Positions 10,359 to 21,800 of a stretch of 64,000 nucleotides of DNA are shown in pieces (position 1 is the stretch's first letter; each line of letters starts with the position of its first letter). Both the position numbers and the translations under genes were made by a program. A model generated the notes under the pieces. The model had not been told where the DNA came from. It ran no database searches and saw nothing but the letters and a program-made list of their open reading frames with translations. The DNA is from Oreohelix idahoensis. Lineage: Eukaryota; Mollusca; Gastropoda; Stylommatophora; Oreohelicidae. The DNA lies in the NCBI GenBank assembly GCA_024509875.1, contig JAMPIV010014838.1:537001-601000 (forward strand), in the 5' to 3' direction.

Positions 10359-11743
10359 ATACCTGTCAACCTGTATGAATTTTTTGTACAGTGTACGTAT
10401 TTTTGATACTTTTAGCAGTGTACGGCCGTACAGACTCGTTGTACTGATATTTCCTCCCTCCCAAAAAAAAAAAAAAAAATCTAATTTTTTTTTTTTTTTT
10501 TGAAATTCTAAAAATATTTTCCAACCCAAGTTTTTTAAAATTTTAAATCAGAAAATATTTTCTAGCCCAGGTTTTTTTAAAACCAATTTTTTTATTCCTG
10601 GAATCTCGGTGTCTGTTTTTAAACTGAAGTCTCTCGCAGCAACCAATCAAATCCTTTTATACCCAACAATTCGGCAAAAACTTTGAATTTGGCCTCAAAC
10701 ACTTTCGGCTTTCAGCATGACATGACGTATTTTTAAAGTTACCTGTTATCAGCCACGCTTGCCAAGACACTTCGACGCTAATTTGTTTAAAAAAAGCCAA
10801 GTACCTATAACTTGGTTAAATATTGCTGTTGTTTTGCTTTGTTGCAATTTAATCGCTGTCTTAATCTTTCCAGTTATATCTTGCCCTTCAGTATATTTCC
10901 GATAAATTAATGTCATAATATTCTGTGTAGGCCCTGCATAACTAAGAAAAAAAAGTTTGTTTGCGTTGAGTAGGCCTACTTTTTTCCGGTGATCGAGATT
11001 CACTGCTTTATTTTTCATAAAGCGGCGATCTATTATCACTGGTCTAGGCTATCAATTTTTAAATAATAATTTTGTAAATTTTTGGTAGTACATTTTTTCT
11101 TCCTAGATTTGATATTCTGTTCATAATTTGTTAAATTATTTGTTGTTGTTGCTGTTAGGTCTTTGCTTTGTTGTATGTTTTTTTTTTTTTTTGTTTGTCG
11201 TTCTTTTAATCTTTCCAGTTATATTTTGATCATTTAAATATTTCCAATAAATTAATGTCATAATATTCTGTGTCGGCCCTACATAACTAGAAAAAAAGTT
11301 TGTTTGCGTAAACTTCGCTGCTTTATTTTTCAATAAAAAAGTCCACACAGACTGCAGGAGGTCCATGAATGCAGACACACTCACTTCTTTTTTACAGTGT
11401 AAGATTAACATTGATACATGCTGTGCAGACTTTAAGCCCACAAATGCAATTCTGCAAAGTGCTAAAAGTGCATGTGTTGATTATAATACAAAACACTGTA
11501 CATCGAAAGAATAGTGTACATCATGATCACTAAGTTTTTTGTATGTAAAGAACAGCATGAGACTATTAGCATGTTTTATACCACACTAATTCAAATGCTA
11601 ATAGATTTGTATATGTCATTTCTTGTTTTAAAACTGTATTGTGTATAATTTATTAATATATTTTTTGCTTAAGGATTTTTGGGTGTTTGTAAGATTTTTT
11701 TGGTCCGGCGTACAGATATTTGTCTCAGGAGGTTGACAGGTAT
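10359..11743. mobile_element. T1: TIR DNA element, probably non-autonomous
   Basis: Inverted ends 'atacctgtcaacct' (10359-10372) and 'aggttgacaggtat' (11730-11743) bound 1385 bp. An 8-bp TSD with one mismatch flanks it: gcattggc at 10351-10358 and gcattggt at 11744-11751. An 8-bp TSD fits hAT or P superfamilies, and the family is not identified here. The interior has no transposase-like ORF. A direct duplication of about 140 bp is present at 10855-11010 and 11205-11345, sharing 'taatgtcataatattctgtg' and 'aaaagtttgtttgcgt'. Confidence 0.7.
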
Positions 11744-11751
11744 GCATTGGT

Positions 11752-12596
11752 CACATGCTTGGAAAGGAGGCTCTGGAAAACCTGGCAAGAACATAAAGAC
11801 TCAGGGCAAAAGAAAGCAGAGGATTGGACATAGAGGGAAAATCTGGGGTTACATGATTAGATGGAAAAGAAAAGAGCATTATTTAAAACACTGGAGGGCT
11901 CCAAAAATGGTAGTGGAGGAAATTGATCATCAGAGTCATGAGACATGACGATGATGCATAATTGTACTGTTAGTATTTAATGTGTTTATAGTTTTACATC
12001 ACCAGCACAGGAATACTTTACACCATAAAGTGTTTGCAGAGTATTACAATGCAAAATAAAATAAAGCTATTATAATGCACCCCATGATAATGTGAATTCA
12101 GATATGAAGCGATTACCAATTGGTTCCTGTTTTTGCTAATCATGCTCAAACCTTGAAGACAATCACAGGTCGTTACTTTTCTATAACATTATCTCGTATT
12201 GACCAAAATGTGGTTTTTTTTTTTTTTTAACCTCCAGTTATCATGTTTTGATGGGGCTGTATTGTGTAAACATAATTTGAATAAAACTTTTAAAGCTTTT
12301 ATTGGATCATATCAGTGGTCATGGTACTTGAAAAAATACAATTATCAGATAGTTAACAAGTTTTTATACGTAACACATGCATACGGAAGGATGCACACAC
12401 ACGTGCATGCACACTTACGTGTACAGTCTTGTAGTTTAAAAAAAATTAATAACAATGTAACCCACCATGTATGTTTATTATGTGACCTCAGTCCAACAGA
12501 ACCAGTTGTTTCTAGTTTGTAAAATGTGCATACTTACTTATAAATATTAACCTTCAGTGTTTTTGTTTATGACTGTATAAGGTAATGCCCCATATT
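11752..12596. other. Intronic sequence, nothing recognised
   Basis: A short open frame at 11679-11948 runs across the T1 right end and has no recognisable domain. The rest is AT-rich intron with homopolymer runs (poly-T at 12212-12227). Confidence 0.35.
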
Positions 12597-12822
12597 GTTC
12601 CCAGGGGTCTCTTAAGAGACAAAGCAAAAGACAAAGGCATGTCGCACAAGGCGACTAATATGAGGTGCGTGAGGCTGGCAACCTCATGATGTAAAACCAA
12701 TTGCCACAGAAACCACCGCTGCAAGAGCATGTGACTGCTTGGTGCAGGTTTCCTGTAAGGGATCAACTACATCGGTGGCTCCATGCTTCTTAAGGAGAGC
12801 AGAGGAAAATGATGATGGTATA
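12597..12822 (+). repeat. RS repeat, full copy
   Basis: This is the clearest copy: 'ccaggggtctcttaagagac', 'catgtcgcacaaggcgacta', 'gtgaggctggcaacctcatg', 'ccacagaaaccaccgctgca', 'gagcatgtgactgcttggtg' and tail 'aaaatgatgatgg'. Part of the head resembles the first 120 bp of the full-length RTE at 38030 ('catgtcg..gaaagcgactaa', 'ggggctgg.aaac.cat'). Confidence 0.75.
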
Positions 12823-12929
12823 AAGCAGTGTTTCCGGTTCTTCCACGAAGTAATAGGTGGGTAGGTACATTTTGTCAGTATATATTTTTAAGTAGTGCCC
12901 TTTAAAACTACATACTTAATTTATTTCAG

Positions 12930-13030
12930 AAATGGATTTCAGTGTTACGTACTTTGGTGAAGAAGATCAAGAGGGAGGTCTAGTCCAGTCAGAGAAACCA
13001 CATGACAGCACAGAAGCTCTCCATGTTCAG
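12930..13030 (+). CDS. Host gene exon, 101 bp
   Basis: The acceptor is TTATTTCAG (AG at 12928-12929) and the donor is CAG|GTATCC. The first two bases (AA) complete a GAA codon begun in the exon ending at 3306. The exon then reads MDFSVTYFGEEDQEG and ends on a whole codon at HVQ, giving 33 complete codons. The acidic, low-complexity composition fits the disordered tail of the same protein. No domain is recognised. Support is the splice sites and the phase match on both sides. It is short, so a transcript would be decisive. Confidence 0.55.
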
Positions 13031-13309
13031 GTATCCTTGAGATCTAATTCTCTTACTGTTAAAACTTTGTTTCCAGAATGTAATTCTTGCTTGTTCTAAA
13101 ACATAATTCATTCTTCGGCTTGATAATTTAGAAATAAAAGATAAAATGGTATGTATGACAGAATTACGAATGGACAAGAACAGTGGATATGTGAGGGAAA
13201 CCTTTTATAACACACAGAAACAGCAGAACAGAGCCATTAATGCAAAATAATTAGTGAAAGAAACAGAATAACTCTTCTCTTGCAAAAACCCTTGTGTATG
13301 TTTTACTAC

Positions 13310-14345
13310 AGTATTCCCCTACCAGCATGCATGGGGGTATATCTGGTGTCATCCTTATATGACACCCGCTAAGCACAATGCTACAGTATACAGATGTGGA
13401 AGTGAACCTCTGTCAGTGAGGCTAATTACACCCTAATTGACGCTTGACATCATCCACACACTGTGGTGAAACATGTTGAGGACCCAGCATTGCACTCTAA
13501 GCTTGGAGAAGTCACTTGAGCCCCAGACGTACTTTGGCTTTTATCTGGTTGGCTGCATGCAGGAGTATCTCACTATGGAACCATGATAGGCAGGGGGAGC
13601 TGAGAAGTGGCTCTGTGTAGTATGTGACAATGCCTTGGGAGAGCCCAGAACCAGAGCACAGTATTTAGCTCTGCATATTTGGAGTGCAACAATCTGCCTA
13701 AGGAAAATTCTCCGAATCTTTTGGCCAAACACCATCAGCAACCAAGAACTACTTATTCGGAGTAACCAGGAGGACATGCACACCATCATAGCTGGCAGAC
13801 GCTGGAGTTGGGTTGGCCATGTCCTCAGAAGGGACCCTGATACCATCGCAAGAACAGCTATGCTATGGACCCCCGAGGGAAAGCGAAAGAGAGGCCGACC
13901 AAAAACAACTTGGCGGAGAACTGTGGAAGCTGAGATGCAAAGAATGAACCACAGTTGGGGCACTGTACGAAGGATGGCCGCCGACCGAGCAAAGTGGAAT
14001 CAATTTGTTGCTGCCCTACAAGACGCCACCAGGCGTGATGGCCGCTGACTGCTTTGACGGTTGGCGGTTATGGATCAAAGAAGAAGATTTGGAGTGCTCT
14101 TGGAAGGCAGGGAATACACAGTAAGCCATATGCTTCTTTCTCCTAGCTTGGGATCATATGTGATGATCCTTTAAATGCAAGCCAGGCTGGATAAACTGGA
14201 GCTCTTGATAACACGTTTCAAAATGGCAGAAAAGTCAAAGGAAAAGCCTAGATCTACAGTGTAGATAATACCAAGGAGTCTTCAACTTGGTATTGGCTTC
14301 AAAAGAGTGAGAAACTCAGCAGCCCTAGTTAAACAATAACAATCC
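13310..14345 (-). repeat. MOL650 repeat copy, interrupted by LINE-E
   Basis: Read on the minus strand this matches the copies at 43190-43860, 56556-57200 and 61640-62075: 'actagggctgctgagtttct', 'gagctaaatactgtgctctg', 'gttctgggctctcccaaggc' and 'gtgcaatgctgggtcctcaa'. The unit is continuous once 13688-14086 and one TSD are removed. No protein motif is visible in any copy, and the family is not recognised. Confidence 0.75.
13688..14086 (+). pseudogene. LINE-E, 5'-truncated insertion (C-terminal RT tail)
   Basis: A perfect 11-bp TSD 'atttggagtgc' (13677-13687 and 14087-14097) flanks 399 bp. The + frame is open to the TGA at 14046-14048. It encodes a LINE C-terminus with SWVGHVLRRD, then GKRKRGRPKTTWRR, then WGTVRRMAADRAKW. 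The tail is 'caaagaagaag', a short AAG-type repeat as in RTE-like elements. A second, shorter copy with the same 3' end lies at 35171-35334 (minus). Severe 5' truncation is typical of aborted target-primed reverse transcription. Confidence 0.88.
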
Positions 14346-14349
14346 CTAC

Positions 14350-14744
14350 CAGTGGTTCTCAACCTTCTAAGACGCACTGACCCTCATAAGAAGCACTGCA
14401 GATTTCATGGACTCCTTTCCAAAAATATCTTGTAATAGAATATGTAGAAGCTAAAATACAGATATGGAGAAATCAACATGTAAACTATCACATATTTCTC
14501 ATCCTTATTTCTTGCTTGTGAGTGTGGTTGATGAAGGGTAATCCCAGAATGTTCTGTATTACTACTGTTTTTTTTTAATTTTTTTTTTTAAAACTATATA
14601 TTGTCAGTTTTAGAGCATCCCCGTTCATTATTTACACATATTCAAATATGGTATCCTATCAGAATTAACAGTGGCTTGCTTGATCCGTTTGATATTACTT
14701 GCTGACTCCTTGGGATCATTGGACGACTTGTTGAGAAACACTGT
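14350..14744. mobile_element. hAT-type MITE
   Basis: The left end CAGTGGTTCTCAACC (14350-14364) is inverted at the right as gttgagaaacactg (14731-14744), giving imperfect TIRs of about 15 bp around 395 bp. CAGTGGTTCTCAACC is a common terminus of hAT/Charlie-like elements. The flanking 8-mers do not match, so the TSD has eroded or the ends are slightly misplaced. There is no coding capacity. Confidence 0.6.
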
Positions 14745-14864
14745 TCTTGTTAGATTGAAGGTATTTGGAAATGTAATATTTAAATAGTAAGCATAGAGGG
14801 AACACCGATCCAGGTAGGTGTTAAAATGTGCCTTTGTGAAAGTTCTGCTGTCTGCTTATTCCAG

Positions 14865-14977
14865 GTAGCTCCAGCTCTACAAGTAGCCCAGTACACAGTC
14901 CAGTCTTCTAGTCCTGGCATATCACCCGTGCCCTGCAGCCAGTCTTCTTCAAGTAGTTTACCAATGCCTTCAGAAAG
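14865..14977 (+). CDS. Host gene exon, 113 bp
   Basis: The acceptor is TGCTTATTCCAG and the donor is GAAAG|GTAATT. The exon continues in phase 0 from the exon ending at 13030, reads VAPALQVAQYTVQSSSPGIS and ends in a serine-rich run. The two leftover bases (AG) join T of the exon at 36240 to make AGT (Ser). Ser/Pro richness fits the disordered tail of an ARHGAP17/44-like protein. Confidence 0.6.
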
Positions 14978-14999
14978 GTAATTTCTATTTTGCTCAACA

Positions 15000-15476
15000 G
15001 ATATAAAATATTGCTGAATTTAAACCCAGTGAAGTGTCATTGGACCGAAGATGTAAGTTTTGATTTAAGTGAATTTGAAAAAAAATAATCCCCCCCACCA
15101 TCCCCCCCCCCCCTCCCCCCCTATTTAAAAGTATTTATTCTCTACATTTACAACAGCCTTATTTTGCATTCATCAATGGTTTGATTTTCACCTTCAGCCT
15201 CAGCCTCATAACTGCTTTCAGTTTCTTTTCTTTTTAAACTGAAGTTTAGTATCCTTTTTTAAATTTCTTTTTCTTCTGCATTCATTGTCAGATAGCTTCA
15301 TCTGCCTCCCTCATGGAATGGGTGATCTATCTCGGGCTTCTATTATCGTCATACACCTTTTTTTCTTTCTCAAGGGGTTTCATGAATGACAAGTTGCCAT
15401 TTTCTTCTTCATTTATGGCCAGCATTTAAATAATAATTGAACAAGTGATTTGATTTAAATATTACTTAAACTTTGC
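15000..15476. other. Intron start with a poly-C tract
   Basis: A C-rich run (15089-15121) is followed by a pyrimidine-rich intron. No gene or known repeat was recognised. Confidence 0.5.
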
Positions 15477-15488
15477 CCTTTTACACTC

Positions 15489-17600
15489 TTACTTACTTAC
15501 TTACTTAGTCGTTCCCCTTCTACCGTGAGGTGTAGAGGTTTGGAAGAGAGAGCGCCAGACTATCCTATCGGCTGTCTTCTTCCTGGTTCCACTCCAGTCC
15601 TCGGTCCTTCAAAGATTGTCCAATGTTGTCCTCCCAGCAGACTCTGGGTCGTACTGGGGGTCTGGATCCCTGGCTCTTTGTTTCCCATGCTTGTCGTGGT
15701 AGCCGATCTTCTCCCATTCTGCAGACAGGACCAAACCATCTTAGTTGGGACTGTTCTACTTGGGTCTGCAGGGGGTAGGATTTTAGGCCTTGACGTATTG
15801 TCTTGTTGCGGACCATGTCTCTTCTTGTTACTTCAACCGCCTTCCTCAGATACCTCATTTCAGAGGTTTGGATCTGGCTTTTGTGGGTTGTAGTCATTGC
15901 CCATGACTCGTATCCATATGTCAAGACTGGGACATAGGTGGAGCAGTATACAGCCATCTTCGTTTTCTTACCAACCTCTCTCTTGCTGAGAAATCTTTGA
16001 TTTATGGCCTGAAAAAGTCTCCCAGCTGCTGCTTTTCGAGTGGCCAACTCTTCTTTGATGCCTCCCTTTCGGTCTATAATAGCTACGAGGTATTTAAAGT
16101 GGTCGACCTGCTCCAAGACCTGTTCTCCCAGCTTAATCTGATGTCTTCTTTCTTCTCGTGATATCACCATGGATTTTGTTTTAGAGCTGCTTATGACCAT
16201 CCCTCTCTTCTCCGGCTCTTCCTTCCAGACTTGCAGGTTGGATTGGAGATGTGCCTCTGATTCAGCAATCAGGGCAACATCATCAGCAAATGCCAGCTCT
16301 GAAATACAGACCCGTCTCATCTTCCAGTACCCCACTGAATACTTTCTTGTTCTCTCCTTGCATGCCTTGATGACATCGTCCATGAGGAGTATGAAAAGAT
16401 AAGGTGACAGGATATCACCTTGTCTTACACCAGTAGTGGTCCTGAACTCTTCTGACTTATGGTTTGCTGTCCTCACATAATTTCTGCAAGACTTGTAGAA
16501 GCTCTGTATAGCATGAATCAGAGGTGCTGGAATGTTCTTCCTTGCCAAACAGTCCTAAAGTTTGCTCCAGGGGACCCTGTCAAACGCCATTTCCAGATCT
16601 ATGAAACAAAGATGGATCTCACTCTTATATCTCCAGGGCCTTTTCACTCAGCTGTCTGAGTGTGAAGATTAGGTCTTGAGTACTTCGGTTTGCTCGGAAT
16701 CCGCACTGGACTTCATCCAATTGTGGCTCCGGTAGGCGTCGGAGTCTCTGCTCTTGGATTCTAGAGTAGATTTTACCAGGGACACTGAGAAGGGATATGC
16801 CTCTATGGTTTCCACATTGTCAATTGTCACCCTTCTTGAAAATCGGTGTTATGATGACAATCTCCCAATCCTATGCTATGGCCTTGTTGCACCACGCTGC
16901 CTGTAGGACCCTTAAGAGTAATAGGTCGCCTGATGCTCCCATGTACTTAACCATTTCTAGTGTTATACCATCATGCCGTGCTGCTTTGCCCATCTTGATT
17001 TTCTCCAGTGCTGCCTTCAGTTCTTCCATCTTTATGTCATCTTCACGACCATTGGTTTTCTCTTCTGTGCTAGTGGTTATCATTTCTGATGCTTGACCTT
17101 GCTCACCATCAAGTATTTCTGAGAAATATTCTTTCCATCTTTCCATTACTTCCTTCGGGGCAGTAAGCAATTTGCCTTGCTTGTCCTTTATAAATTTGAG
17201 AGGGCATTGTTTTTCCTTCCTCATGTTCTTTAGGGTCTTATAGAACAATTTCTGGTTTTCTTGCACATCTTTTTCTAGCTTTTCTCCAAATTCTTCCCAG
17301 GACTTCTGTTTTGCTGCTAGCACCTTGTTCTTTGCTTCTGTTCTGAGTGTCACATATTCTCTATATTTCTCTATTTGTCCTACTGTGTTTTTAGCTCCTA
17401 AGTATTGTTTCCATGCCATTTTCTTCTCTCTTATTTTCTCTTTGACTTCCTCTGTCCACCAAGGTGTCTTCTTTCTCTTGTTCCAAGTTGGACTTCACCA
17501 CATGCTTCTGCAGCAGCTGTCTTTATGATGTCCTTCAATTTAAGCCAGAGGGTTTCCAAGTCATCAGGTTGTTCTTCTGTGTTTTTCACCGCTGTAGCAA
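15489..17600 (-). pseudogene. LINE-D, RT and C-terminal half
   Basis: Minus-strand frames at 16871-17419 (linker, KAARHDGIT) and 15565-16548 encode an RTE-like reverse transcriptase: TTGVRQGDILSPYLF, then ELAFADDVALIAES (FADD near 16285), then the thumb FKYLVAIIDRKGG. A basic C-terminus follows. The frames are separated by frameshifts and a stop between about 16550 and 16870, so it is inactive. The 3' tail is a (TAAG)n-type tract (+ strand 'ttacttacttacttac', 15489-15510). The missing N-terminal half is at 33784-34828, the two being separated by the LTR elements. A 12-bp TSD 'ccttttacactc' lies at 15477-15488 and 34829-34840. Confidence 0.88.
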
Positions 17601-18746
17601 TGTCACGTAGCGTTACAAGAATACTGAGAATTATTTAGAGGAAATAATAGATCTGATGTGGAAGATTTGGCTCAAGGAATCCCTGCTGGGTTTTCCCACT
17701 TCCGAAGGGTGACGAAGAGGGTAAATTCTCCTAACTTGACAGGTCTGGAAAAGATTGTAAGGAGATATTTGGTCTCTCGCTACCGTCGTCCCCTTCTCAG
17801 TTATCTATTATTATTATTCTTTAAATTATATTATGTTTTACGAGCCCCCCCCCCCCCCCCTTATAAAGGAAGATAAACATCAAACAATATGTAACATCTA
17901 ATCGAAGGAACAAAGCATGGGGTACAGTATATACACCCAATTGGTTTATTGCAATAAAATGAATAGATGGTGAATGATAGTATTGTCGATGGAATTAGTG
18001 TCTGCTGTAATGTACTATGTGTCTCACATCAAGTGTGTTTCATCATGGATGACGAAATTTTGGCATTGATCTAGTGAGTTCCATTTTTCAAGGAACTTAT
18101 CTTTTCAGCCCCTGGCTGATAGTGAAGCGTGGTTAGTTCTCCGGTCTCCTGACGTTGCCCCAGGTAGATCTTGAATGGTTCGGATTTGCCTTCTCTGTGC
18201 TCGACTCCGTATTCTGCTCTGAGATTGGACTGTCGTGCAAGGTTCCACCATAGACTACTCAAAGATGGACGCTAACCCGCAATTTAGACACGTGGCTTCA
18301 GTGCTTTTAATGCGAGAATTCGCCGATATCTGGGTTAGACCTAGCTGTCTCAAGGTTTCCTGGGCAAGTGACAAAATGCTGGCTTTGCCGCCGTTTAGCG
18401 GGTCATTTCCGCTTGGACACGTGATCCGTAGCGTGCATCATGTGACCTTAGCCTCGTTTAGACGCTCCAATCAATAATATTAAAAGTCACGTGATGTTTT
18501 CCTAAGTGGCCTAAACTGGTTCTCCCAAGTTTAAGCAGTCCTAAATTAAAGCGGGTTTCTCGCTACCGAGGTCATTGGTCAACAATGACGTCGTATCTAA
18601 AAATAGCGAGGAGAAAATACCGAACGCTAGGAGATTTTCCGCAAGTGACAATTCCCGGGACTTTGCGATCATGCATTGAGGATGGGAAAAAATGATGTCA
18701 CGTAAATAATAAAAAAAATGAAGAGAAGATTGGCCAAGTCGTCACA
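17601..18746 (-). repeat. Element 1 left LTR (3' LTR in element sense)
   Basis: The 1146-bp LTR begins TGTCAC and ends GTCACA on +, the inverted TG..CA ends expected of LTRs. A C run (17845-17862) marks a length difference from the partner LTR. The sequence just inside its inner edge, read on the minus strand, is the polypurine stretch GAGGAGGGGCTTG. Confidence 0.95.
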
Positions 18747-18765
18747 CAAGCCCCTCCTCAAGTTT
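18747..18765 (-). other. Element 1 polypurine tract
   Basis: On the minus strand 'gaggaggggcttg' directly precedes the 3' LTR start TGTGACGAC. This is the position and composition expected of the plus-strand primer. Confidence 0.7.
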
Positions 18766-18817
18766 GACGTTTCGTCCAACTCCTCTGGTCCTGTCTTCCT
18801 CTTCTTTTTCAGTTTTC

Positions 18818-21800
18818 TCATATCTCCTCGGTTGCGTCCGGATGTCTGCTCAAAAAATCTGCCCCTACGTTGTTCTTCCCAGGTATGTATTCTATGTGAA
18901 ATGAATATGGCTGCAACAGTAGTGACCATCTCATAAGCCGGGCATTAAGGTTCTTCGACGCTGCAAGAAATATCAACGGTTGGTGATCACACTGCACCGT
19001 GAACTTTTTCCCGTATAAATATGGTTGAAACTTCTGCACAGCCCATATTAGCGACAGACATTCTCGTTCGATGGTAGAGTAGTTCTGTTCAGCAGGGTTC
19101 AATTTCCTACTAGCATATGCAATGGGGAATAGAGTTGCAGAAGGTCTATCACTAGGCTGCAGAAGAGTGGCTCCTATCCCTATATTGCTAGCATCTGTTC
19201 GCAGCGTAAAGTTCAGAGTTAAGTCAGGCAGTCGCAGAATTGGCCTAGCTGTGAGTTTCTCCTTCAGCAGCGTGTAGGCATTTTCGCACTCCGCTGTCCA
19301 GGTTACTTTGTCCGGGTTCCCATTCTTGGTTAACGCGGTCAGTGGCGCACTCAGGGTATTAAAATCTTTAATATATCTCTGGTAGAAGCCACATAGAGAC
19401 ACAAATGACCTTACATCCTTTTTAGTCTGGGGTCGTGGGGCCCGCTGTAACTTCTCAATATTACGTGCATCTGGGAACATGCATCCATGCGAGATAGTGT
19501 GTCCCAGGAATTCTAGTTGCTCGCAGGCAATTTGACATTTTGTAGGGCGAGCGGTGAGTCCTGTTTCTCTAAGTCTTTCGAAGAGTAGGGAAACTGCGTC
19601 CAGGTGCTCCTCAAAGGTGTTCGTGGCAATAAGTATGTCGTCCATGAAATTACTTATCCCAGGGTGGTTCAGGGGTTCCAGTAGCTTCCTCATCATACGA
19701 GTAAAGACGCTTGGGGCGTTGCTTAGCCCAAATGGCAATACATTAAACTCGTAATGGCCCTCAGAAGTACTAAATGCTAACATATGTCGAATTTCCTCTT
19801 TTACCGGGATCTGGTAGTACCCTTTGCTAAGGTCTATCTTCGAAAAGTATCGTGCTCTACTCAGCTTGGTGAAAAGCTGATTCTGATCAGGTAAGGGCTC
19901 CGCTTGAAATTCCGTTACAGCGTTGAGCCTTCGGTAGTCTATGCAGAGGCGATGTTCTCCTGTGGATTTTCTAAGCAACACCACACTCGCACTATAAGGA
20001 GACTCTGATTTTGAGATAATATTTTCCTTAAGCAGGTACTCGATTTCCTCACTCAATGCCTTTGCCTTAGCATAAGGAACAGGATAGTTCTTAACTCGTA
20101 CCGGGGCGAGGTCTGTTAGCTTCATATCAAATTCTATCAGGTTGGTCATGCCAGGTTTATCCGTGAGTGTACTAGTGTGTTTTCTCAACAACTGTTGCAC
20201 CTGTGCCTGCTGATCCTCCGTTAAAGTTGAACTAATCTGAACATCTTGATGAGTTTCGCACTGACGAAGAGGGTATTCACAGGAGGTCAGGGGTTCTGCC
20301 TCAGTTTCCGTCGCAATAGCCAGTGTCAGGAAATGTGCTGGTTCTGCACCTGGTCTTTCATAATATCGCTTCAGCAGGTTTATGTGGTAAATTTTCTGCT
20401 TCCCCTTTATGGCAATCTTGTAATTGGTGCGCGACATTTTCTCAACAATTTTATATGGACCTCTCCACCCGATTTGCAATTTATTATTGCTACTGGGCAG
20501 GAGTAATAATACCTGTTCTCCTACTTCTAGCTCCCTATCCTTCGCAGTGCGGTTGTAGTAACGCGCATGTTTACGACGGGCACGGCGTACATTTTCCTTT
20601 GCCAGTTCCCATCCTGTTTTAAGGCGTTGGGTCAACTCATTCACGTATTGGGATGCAGAGGTGACCGTCTCATCAGCTTTATCATCTGTCCAAGTACGTA
20701 ACAGTGCCTCTAAAGGTCCTTTTATAGGTCTACCAAACAGCAATGTGGCAGGTGGCATCCCAGTAGAATTGTGGGGTACTTCGCGGTAAGCAAATAGTGC
20801 TGCGGGTAAGTATTGATCCCAGCTCTCTGGTTTTTCCTGCGCAAGTTTCCGAAGGATGGAAATAAGGGTCCCGTTAAACCGCTCCACCTGGCCATTTGCC
20901 TGGGGGTGGTAGGGAGAGGTGTGGATATGTCGGGCCTGAAATATCCTAAACACTTCCTCTGTGAGTTTTCCTCGGAATTGCGAACCATTATCTGTCAGGA
21001 TCTGTGACGGAAACCCTAGCCGAGTAAATATGGTGAGCAGAGCCTCAGCAACATGCTTGGAATCACAGGCGGGCATAGCAATTGCCTCTGCCCACATGGA
21101 GCAACAATCCACTAACGTGAGTATATAACTGTTTCTTTTTTTGCTACGAGTAAGTGGACCCACAATATCCACCGCTACTCGTTCGAAGGGTGTGCCCAAG
21201 ATTGGCATTTCTCCCAGAGTGGCTGGGGCCGTCCAGTGTTTCGGCGCTGTCCTCTGGCACTGCGGGCATGATTTCACATATCTCTGGATATCGGCGTTGA
21301 TACCTGGCCAATAATAATGACATGAAATACGCTGAATCGTGGCACTTATGCCCATGTGGCCACTAAACGGAAGGGCATGGCCCATTTCTAGGACCTGGGC
21401 TCGGTATGCTGATGGAACCACAAGTTGCCCATGTTCCTGTCCTCCATTTCCTGCTTTCCGATGCAACAGCCCATTTTTCTTGTAGAAGTCTCCCTTTTGG
21501 AGAGGAGTGTGCGCTCTCGGTAGTTTTTTGTAGCAGGGTGCTAGAGATTGATCCTCAGTTTGTGCCTTTTTTAATTCCTCAGGAAGGATGTTGGGTGGGG
21601 ATTCCAACTCCGTATTCCGTTTGGCCTGTCCTCTAGTGGTGACAGCCGCCACAACCAGAGGGTGAATGGGTTCTCCCAAGAACACATACCTACACCCTAA
21701 GATCAAGGGATAAATAGGGTCGTCCAAAATCGCTGCTCTGATTTCCCCAGTCACATATTTCGATTTGACCTGAATCTTGGCTATGGCCAAACGCATAGGT

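Noticed and set aside
18235..18477. 80-codon open frame present in both element 1 LTRs (also 33265-33507)
   Set aside because: It lies in the LTR and its duplication follows from LTR identity. No domain or coding bias is seen, so it is probably chance.
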